DNA of 10,926 bases from Ignavibacteria bacterium (GTDB taxonomy: Bacteria; Bacteroidota; Ignavibacteria; Ignavibacteriales; Melioribacteraceae). Below, piece by piece: positions 6,534 to 10,926 of the stretch. Location: the NCBI GenBank assembly GCA_027347545.1, contig DAIEQT010000247.1:1-10926 (forward strand), written 5' to 3'. The notes below the pieces were generated by a model that was not told where the DNA came from, did no database searches, and saw nothing but the letters and a program-made list of their open reading frames with translations. The number at the start of each line of letters is the position of its first letter. Position 1 is the first letter of the stretch. The position numbers and the translations under genes are program-made.

Positions 6534-6935
6534 ATGAAACGCTTTAGATTAACAATAGTTTTAATGAATATTGCGCTCTTTTTGAGTAACTGCTCAACTG
6601 TGCTTAACACAACTACACAAGATGTTGAAATAAAATCTGTTCCGGCAAATGCAAAGATTACAATAGATGGAAAAAAATTTGGAACAACACCGCAAGTTGT
6701 GAACATTGACCGCGGTTCTAACCATATTATCAAGCTAGACTTGGATGGTTACGAAACCTATGAAACTCAGTTGACCAAGAAAATTTCCATTTGGTTTTGG
6801 GGAAACGCTTTGAACGGTTTCCTACCGGGAATGGTAATAGATATGTTCACCGGCTCGATGTACAATTTACTTCCGGAAGGAATTTCGGTTGAATTGCAGG
6901 CGGCAAAGCCGGAGCCACCAAAAAAATCCAGGTGA
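6534..6935 (+). CDS. Small PEGA-domain lipoprotein
   Basis: 133 residues. The N-terminus has basic residues (K2, R3, R5), a hydrophobic run and FLSNC with Cys20 as the likely lipidated residue; Asn at -1 is not the classic lipobox. A PEGA domain follows at about 31-81 (VEIKSVPANAKITIDGKKFG, then GTTPQVVNIDRG and LDLDGYETYETQL). The C-terminal part (IWFWGNALNGFLPG at 86-99, then IDMFTGSMYNL at 102-112) matches the W-GN...G..ID..TG..Y.L tail often seen in small PEGA lipoproteins. It is membrane anchored and probably faces the periplasm or outer membrane; its exact role is unknown. The start ATG at 6534 has no clear Shine-Dalgarno, but the signal peptide begins right there. It sits downstream of the MITE-like element, which may contribute its promoter region, and upstream of a strong terminator. 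Confidence 0.8.
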   Translation: MKRFRLTIVLMNIALFLSNCSTVLNTTTQDVEIKSVPANAKITIDGKKFGTTPQVVNIDRGSNHIIKLDLDGYETYETQLTKKISIWFWGNALNGFLPGMVIDMFTGSMYNLLPEGISVELQAAKPEPPKKSR

Positions 6936-6962
6936 TCTTTTCTCATCAAAGAAGGAACACAA

Positions 6963-6996
6963 AAAATGGCGCTCACAAGGCGCCATTTTCTTTTTA
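6963..6996. terminator. Bidirectional intrinsic terminator between convergent genes
   Basis: AAAATGGCGC (6963-6972) and GCGCCATTTT (6980-6989) form a perfect 10-bp stem with a 7-nt loop. On the + strand it is followed by CTTTTTAG, and on the - strand by a T tract ending in TTTTTTGTG. It lies 27 nt after the PEGA gene and 14 nt beyond the end of the DUF6599 gene, so it can stop both converging transcripts. Confidence 0.85.
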
Positions 6997-7010
6997 GCTA
7001 ATAAATTTCC

Positions 7011-7844
7011 TTACTTGAAAAATACATTTGGAGTAGCAGATTCTGGTTTGTTCGATTCGTAATAGAGCAATTCATTATCCGAAATAGATTTTGTTTTGAT
7101 GGATTTTGAATCCGGATTTTGTGCGACGAACTTTTTCATTTCTTCGCCTGAGAAGAACTTAATTATAGCCGAATAAGAGTACTCCTCACCCGAATCATCT
7201 GCTAATAAGTAAACTATGTAGTTGCTGAACTGCTCAAATTTTTCAGACCAAGTTGGAAAGCCATTCTGAAATCCGAGTGCGCCTTTAATGACTTTTAAGT
7301 TTTGTATTTGTGAAGAATACTCCGGTTTGGAAAACCTTGCCGGAATTTCAAACAGTGTCTCTTTGCTTCTGCTTAGAATTATCTCAAACAATTTGATTGT
7401 GAGCATGTCTGCTTCTTTTGTTCCTTTGTCGTTAGCGATTGAAACATAAAACCTTCCCAGCGCACACTGAACTTGAAATGGCGTAATGCAGACATACTTC
7501 GTAAGCGTATCCCGCTTATTACACTTGAAGTGCGAAACAGAAAAAATTCCGTAGGCAGAAACAGGGTCTATCATTCTATAAAACTCAACTCGGAAGTTTG
7601 TTTGCCTCAATTCAATTTCTTGCAGAAGCAGCTTGTCGAATCCGTATTCCAAATAAATATCTGCGCCGCCATCTATAATTCCCCAGAGAGCTTCGCCCCC
7701 AAAGTAACTTGTGCGTATAATCTTTCCATCGGGGATATCGGTTGCTGTTAATGCCGGAAAGTCTGAATCTGCTTGTGCGTAAATAATTCCCGCAAAGAAA
7801 AACAAAACTGTTATGAATCGAGATTTTTGAAACAACAGTGTCAT
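7011..7844 (-). CDS. Secreted DUF6599-family protein
   Basis: 277 residues. A Sec signal peptide is clear: hydrophobic core about 10-21 and an AQA site with cleavage after A25. The mature part has the hallmark LWGIIDGGADIYLEYGF (53-69) followed by FYRMIDPVSAYGIFS (88-102), which I recognise as the DUF6599 signature (G-x-LW..I-GGA..Y.EYGF and a Y/FxM.dp..AyGiyS segment). Two Cys pairs or singles (C108, C118, C127) lie in the middle. No catalytic motif is evident and the function is unknown. Its ATG overlaps the stop of the DUF362 gene by one base (TAATG), with no Shine-Dalgarno, so translation probably depends on the upstream gene. The two products are likely to act together outside the inner membrane. 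Confidence 0.75.
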   Translation of the reverse strand: MTLLFQKSRFITVLFFFAGIIYAQADSDFPALTATDIPDGKIIRTSYFGGEALWGIIDGGADIYLEYGFDKLLLQEIELRQTNFRVEFYRMIDPVSAYGIFSVSHFKCNKRDTLTKYVCITPFQVQCALGRFYVSIANDKGTKEADMLTIKLFEIILSRSKETLFEIPARFSKPEYSSQIQNLKVIKGALGFQNGFPTWSEKFEQFSNYIVYLLADDSGEEYSYSAIIKFFSGEEMKKFVAQNPDSKSIKTKSISDNELLYYESNKPESATPNVFFK

Positions 7845-8995
7845 TATAATTCGGCTTTGATTAATTGAATCTTTTCAATTTCCGCCATACCAAGATTTAA
7901 CTTTTGCGCTAAGTCCATAAAAATTCTTCCGCGCGCATTATCTTCCTTTTGAATCTTTTCGGCGATGCGTTTCTTGATCACAATATCGTAGCCAATTCTA
8001 TCAACGGCAACTGCGTCGGTTCCGATGAGCAATGTTTTGTAATCCGTAAAGAACTGAGGATTAGCGCCCGGTCCGCCATTGAAGCATCCCTTAATTCCAT
8101 CAACAATATTGAGCACAACTTTATCGCGAAGAGGCGCAAAAGCGCAAACTTCCGCAGTGGTTTCATGCCATAGCTGCTTGTGAAGCCTTCCGGTATTTGT
8201 AACACTGCCGTAAGCAAGATTCTTTAAGCAAAGCGTAACCGATGAACCGGCGTTTTTCAAAATAGGCACATTGATAATTTTATCTACCATCTGTGTAACA
8301 ATTTTTGTGAAATAAGAATACTTTCCTTCGTTAACCATGTAAGGAATTGTAGCGCTGTCATACTTTTCTTCGCAGTCAGCCCAATAGTACCAATCCTTAT
8401 CAATCATGCGTTCGCCGTAAAGTTTGCCATTCTCATCGTACATCTTTCCGTTTTCGGGACGCTCGGTTCCAATTATTTTAATTCCGGGAAAATTTTCTTT
8501 TGTGAAGCAGGCTTCTGTTAATTGCTCTTCGCGTCTATCCCAGATAAGTATATTTTCTTTTGAAATTCCGGCATCAACAAGCTGTTTAACAATTGCTTGA
8601 GTTACTTCAACGCTTGTTGAAAGAGTTGGTCCTGCAACGGGGTTAACTTTTAAACCAATTCTGTCTTTTGGAGTTACAAATTTTAACCAAGCTTTTTTGA
8701 GCGAGCTTTCTCCGGTTAAATCCAGCAGTCCTTTTGCGAGCATATCGTAAGCAGCTTGTGCAACAATCTTATTATTTGCAACGCTTTTCTCGCTGTTAAC
8801 TTGTACAACTTTAGCGGGAAATAAACCGGGCATAGAAAATTGTGTACGTACGTGTTTCAGTGCGTCTTCAATATTTGTCTTTGGTTTTTCCGGTGCTGCT
8901 GCTGATTGTGCAAACGAAACTAGGTTAAATGAAAGTGATAGAATCAATGATGCGGCGACTAATTTTAATTTCAATGGTGAGTTTGTTGTTTTCAT
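7844..8995 (-). CDS. Secreted DUF362-family protein
   Basis: 383 residues. A Sec signal peptide covers about 1-30 (KLVAASLILSLSFNLVSFA; cleavage near A29 or S31) with no twin-arginine. The DUF362 pattern follows in order: DRIGLKVNPVAGP (111-123), a helix VTQAIVKQLVDAGI (131-144) leading to ILIWDRREEQL (149-159), NVPILKNAGSSVTLCLKNLA (242-261), LNIVDGIKGCFNGGPG (295-310) and IGTDAVAVDRIGYD (324-337). DUF362 members are often cytoplasmic or fused to ferredoxin domains. This one has neither ferredoxin cysteines nor a partner domain, and is exported. Several Cys are present (C163, C208, C256, C284, C304) without a clear cluster motif. It is the first gene of a two-gene unit with the DUF6599 protein. 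Biochemical role unknown. Confidence 0.8.
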   Translation of the reverse strand: MKTTNSPLKLKLVAASLILSLSFNLVSFAQSAAAPEKPKTNIEDALKHVRTQFSMPGLFPAKVVQVNSEKSVANNKIVAQAAYDMLAKGLLDLTGESSLKKAWLKFVTPKDRIGLKVNPVAGPTLSTSVEVTQAIVKQLVDAGISKENILIWDRREEQLTEACFTKENFPGIKIIGTERPENGKMYDENGKLYGERMIDKDWYYWADCEEKYDSATIPYMVNEGKYSYFTKIVTQMVDKIINVPILKNAGSSVTLCLKNLAYGSVTNTGRLHKQLWHETTAEVCAFAPLRDKVVLNIVDGIKGCFNGGPGANPQFFTDYKTLLIGTDAVAVDRIGYDIVIKKRIAEKIQKEDNARGRIFMDLAQKLNLGMAEIEKIQLIKAEL

Positions 8996-9018
8996 TGTAA
9001 GACCACATTTGTAATAAA

Positions 9019-9026
9019 CAAACTTA
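9019..9026 (-). promoter_or_regulatory. Possible Bacteroidota-type -7 element for the DUF362-DUF6599 operon
   Basis: On the - strand the octamer reads TAAGTTTG, an exact match to the TAnnTTTG -7 element of Bacteroidota housekeeping promoters, 23 nt before the DUF362 start codon. A clear -33 TTTG partner is not visible, and it is uncertain that this lineage uses that consensus, so this is a weak call. Confidence 0.25.
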
Positions 9027-9102
9027 GAAATATCGCCGTTGAAATTACATAGTTTATTTTAGCGGATTAGAGATGTTATGTGAACTCTCTAAGCAAAAAG
9101 AA

Positions 9103-9149
9103 TTTCACTGAGAACCACCGAGGATGCACAGAGAAACACAGAGAGAATT
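9103..9149. repeat. Dispersed-type intergenic repeat (CACAGAGAAACACAGAG class)
   Basis: The stretch reads as TTCACTGAGAACCACCGAGG followed by ATGCACAGAGAAACACAGAG and AGAATT: short GAG/ACAGAG words in near-tandem. It resembles a recurrent intergenic sequence that I recall from many bacterial and environmental genomes. It sits between the 3' end of the kinase gene and the promoter region of the DUF362 gene. It codes for nothing and has no strong hairpin. Confidence 0.45.
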
Positions 9150-9152
9150 ATT

Positions 9153-10046
9153 CTAAATCGCCTTGAATAATGCTCTGCAATTTTGATAGAGGGAATTATC
9201 ATGAGGTAATGCGCCGTTCACTTTGCAGATTTCAAGCGCAAACTCATTTGCTAATTGGTTCAATTGTTTTAACGAAATTTGTTTCAAGTAGCCCAAGCAA
9301 AGAATTGCCGCAAATGCGTCGCCGGCGCCAAGTGTATCAACAATTTGCGTTGGCTCAGAAATGTAATAATCACTTTCATTCTTGCTAAAAAGATACGCGC
9401 CTTTTTCTCCCAGCGTTAAACCAATCAGATCAACATCAAACTTATTTAGAAGAGAAGAACAGGCTTCGTTATCATTTGCCGAAAGAGTGAACAGCTCCTT
9501 CAGTTTGGAAAGCTCCGCATCGTTTATTTTTAGAACATTAACAGAACGCAACGCTTGTTCAATCAAATCTCTAGTAAAGAACTCGTGTCGGAGATTAAGA
9601 TCGCAAAAGTATTTTTTGTTCGGATTGTTCAGCAAAGAAAAAAGCGTCTCTCTTGTAATTTCGCTGCGGGCAGAAAATGTGCCGAAGTAAATTAAATCCG
9701 CTTCTTGGAGAATCATCTTCCTCATTTGCTCATCGAGCTGAATGTAATCATAGCAACAATTATATGCTGGCGTAAAGCGGGGAGATTTGTTTTCGTTTAA
9801 CACAACACGAACTGTTCCGGTCGGGTGTTCTTCATCTACAATAATGTTCTTTGTGTTAAATCCGATTGAGTTGAGGTAGCTTAATATTTCTTTTCCGTTC
9901 TCATCATTGCCTACGGAAGAAATAAAGTTTGCGCTGCCAAGGATTTTCCAAATGTGATAAATAAAATTAAATGGCGCACCGCCGAGCCTTTTTTCATCGG
10001 GATAAACATCCCAAAGTATTTCGCCAAAAGCGGTAATGTTTTTCAA
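9153..10046 (-). CDS. PfkB-family carbohydrate kinase, fructokinase-like
   Basis: 297 residues, the usual ribokinase/PfkB length. The N-terminal FGEILWDVYPDEKRLGGAPF (7-26) is the substrate-side signature typical of fructokinases. CDLNLR (148-153) and KINDAEL (173-179, the N-x-x-E magnesium motif) follow. The second PfkB signature DTLGAGDAFAA (237-247) holds the anion hole and the catalytic base D243. It should phosphorylate a sugar with ATP in the cytoplasm; fructose is likely but unproven. The first codon is TTG (10044-10046). The frame has a stop at 10068-10070 and no ATG or GTG between that stop and the TTG, while starting at the next methionine (residue 90 or later) would delete the substrate motif. 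It lies 11 nt after the DUF6157 gene and is probably the last gene of that operon. Confidence 0.85.
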   Translation of the reverse strand: MKNITAFGEILWDVYPDEKRLGGAPFNFIYHIWKILGSANFISSVGNDENGKEILSYLNSIGFNTKNIIVDEEHPTGTVRVVLNENKSPRFTPAYNCCYDYIQLDEQMRKMILQEADLIYFGTFSARSEITRETLFSLLNNPNKKYFCDLNLRHEFFTRDLIEQALRSVNVLKINDAELSKLKELFTLSANDNEACSSLLNKFDVDLIGLTLGEKGAYLFSKNESDYYISEPTQIVDTLGAGDAFAAILCLGYLKQISLKQLNQLANEFALEICKVNGALPHDNSLYQNCRALFKAI

Positions 10047-10057
10047 TTCAGTCCGGG

Positions 10058-10465
10058 TTATTGCTTCTTAGAGCGCATTGCTTTTGTATGAGCCAATTTA
10101 GAATCCGAGCAAAACTTTTTGTATTCAGCCGATTCTACAGCATAGATGGCAATCTTGCCCTTATCATTACTATGAACGCCCCAGCCATATCTTTTTGCTA
10201 GAGGAGAGCATCTCATGCAAGCTTGTCCTTTTGAAAAAAATTCTTGCCGTTCTTTCTCTTGCTTCTTTGGTTCAATATTGTTTTTGAAAGCATGAACAGA
10301 AAAAATCACATCATCCGAAGTGTGCTTGTATGGATTTTCTGTAATCATCTCAAATTGAATATTAGCAACCGTCGGCTTCTTACCAACCGGAGGAACTTGT
10401 GCGGTTTTTGCCGGACAATCGGCGGCGACTTCTATGAATGTATTAAAATAGTTTGTTGATTTCAT
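10058..10465 (-). CDS. DUF6157-family protein
   Basis: 135 residues and apparently full length. The pattern NYFNTFIEVAADCPAK (5-20), VPPVGKKPTVANIQFEMI (24-41), NPYKHTSDDVIFSVHA (44-59) and ACMRCSPLAKRYGWGVHSND (82-101) is characteristic of DUF6157 as I recall it. No signal peptide is present, so it is cytoplasmic. C83 and C86 form a CxxC pair, and C17 and C119 are further cysteines; a redox or metal role is possible but not shown. The start ATG at 10463-10465 lacks a clear Shine-Dalgarno, and the gene begins 21 nt after the GNAT stop. Function unknown; placement between an acetyltransferase and a sugar kinase does not reveal it. Confidence 0.8.
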   Translation of the reverse strand: MKSTNYFNTFIEVAADCPAKTAQVPPVGKKPTVANIQFEMITENPYKHTSDDVIFSVHAFKNNIEPKKQEKERQEFFSKGQACMRCSPLAKRYGWGVHSNDKGKIAIYAVESAEYKKFCSDSKLAHTKAMRSKKQ

Positions 10466-10486
10466 GCGGAATTCTTTGTTAAGCGG

Positions 10487-10926
10487 TTATAAATTTTTCT
10501 TCATACAAATACTTTCTTTATTGCCGGCATATTCTCCGTAGTTATCAATCCATTGATAATGCATTCGCTCGTATAAGAAAATAGCTTCCGGTTGGTTAAC
10601 GCCGGTTTCCAAATAAATTTTTTTCTTGTTTAACTCGGCGGCCCATTTTTCCAACTCTTCAACTATTATTCTGCCAATTCTTTTTCCACGGTATTCATCG
10701 CGGACAAACATTCTTTTAAGTTCAACGGCGCCATCGGAATCAAAATCTCTTAAGCAGCCGCATCCTACCGCTACATCATCAGCGTAAACTAAAATCGTAT
10801 GAGCATCATCGGGAATAATATTGCCTCTTTCGTACAAGTGACGAGTTTTTGGATACCGCTTCCTGAGGTCCTCGTTGAGCAGGCTAACAAGTTCGAGAAA
10901 ATCTTTATCGCTGCCGGTGGTTCGTT
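10487..10926 (-). CDS. GNAT-family N-acetyltransferase, N-terminus off window
   Basis: The frame stays open from the stop at 10487-10489 to the right edge, giving 145 visible residues. A TTG at 10835-10837 could be taken as a start, but the codons before it continue a typical GNAT N-terminus (FLELVSLLNEDLRKRYPKTR, then HLYERGNII), so the true start lies beyond the window. The acetyl-CoA binding motif A is clear: ELKRMFVRDEYRGKRIGRII, with R-G-K-R-I-G as the Q/R-x-x-G-x-G/A loop, followed by the helix VEELEKWA. The later segment IYLETGVNQPEAIFLYER is the usual motif B. It should transfer an acetyl group to a small-molecule or protein amine; the substrate is unknown. It heads the visible part of an operon with the DUF6157 and kinase genes. 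Confidence 0.85.
   Translation of the reverse strand, partial: RTTGSDKDFLELVSLLNEDLRKRYPKTRHLYERGNIIPDDAHTILVYADDVAVGCGCLRDFDSDGAVELKRMFVRDEYRGKRIGRIIVEELEKWAAELNKKKIYLETGVNQPEAIFLYERMHYQWIDNYGEYAGNKESICMKKNL

Noticed and set aside
6464..6733. Antisense open frame of 89 codons over the PEGA lipoprotein gene
   Set aside because: The + strand product has a lipoprotein signal and PEGA domain, while the antisense product shows no domain.
1..10926. Defence system, prophage, CRISPR array or tRNA
   Set aside because: No nuclease, transposase, integrase, toxin-antitoxin, spaced repeat array or cloverleaf was recognised on either strand.

Overview
The window looks like AT-rich chromosomal DNA from the Bacteroidota/Chlorobiota side of the tree, most likely an Ignavibacteria-type organism. 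The main reasons are three type IX secretion (T9SS) type A sorting domains with the PNPFN hallmark (the one at the left edge has the PFNPETTIEY / VYDVLGREI wording common in Ignavibacteria), plus members of DUF6599, DUF362 and DUF6157. No rRNA, tRNA, CRISPR array, transposase or phage gene was seen. The lineage is inferred from protein style alone.

Left part (1-1522, + strand): the tail of a secreted T9SS cargo protein is followed 13 nt later by an L-fucose/L-arabinose isomerase-like protein, probably in one transcript. Centre (about 1550-6326, + strand): a tandem duplication of a gene of about 2.1 kb. Each copy encodes a signal peptide, a VIT domain, a VWA-like domain with a broken metal site, a short CxxC linker and a T9SS sorting domain. 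The duplication includes a leader of about 200 nt. The two leaders keep the same length, share a 20-nt identical block and carry a strong Shine-Dalgarno sequence. The two sorting domains are far more alike than the rest of the proteins.

6327-7010: a short palindrome-ended element of about 118 bp (MITE-like) with a repeat-like core, then a small PEGA-domain lipoprotein gene (+) and a bidirectional terminator. 7011-8995 (- strand): a secreted DUF362 protein and a secreted DUF6599 protein whose genes overlap by one base (TAATG), so they are probably translationally coupled. 8996-9152 is an intergenic stretch with a second dispersed-type repeat. 9153-10926 (- strand): an apparent operon reading GNAT acetyltransferase (5' end off the window), DUF6157 protein, then a PfkB-family (fructokinase-like) sugar kinase that appears to start at TTG.

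The theme is cell-envelope and secreted proteins mixed with sugar metabolism. The most unusual part is the tandem VIT/VWA/T9SS pair with its conserved leader. I see no clear defence system or other complete new machinery.
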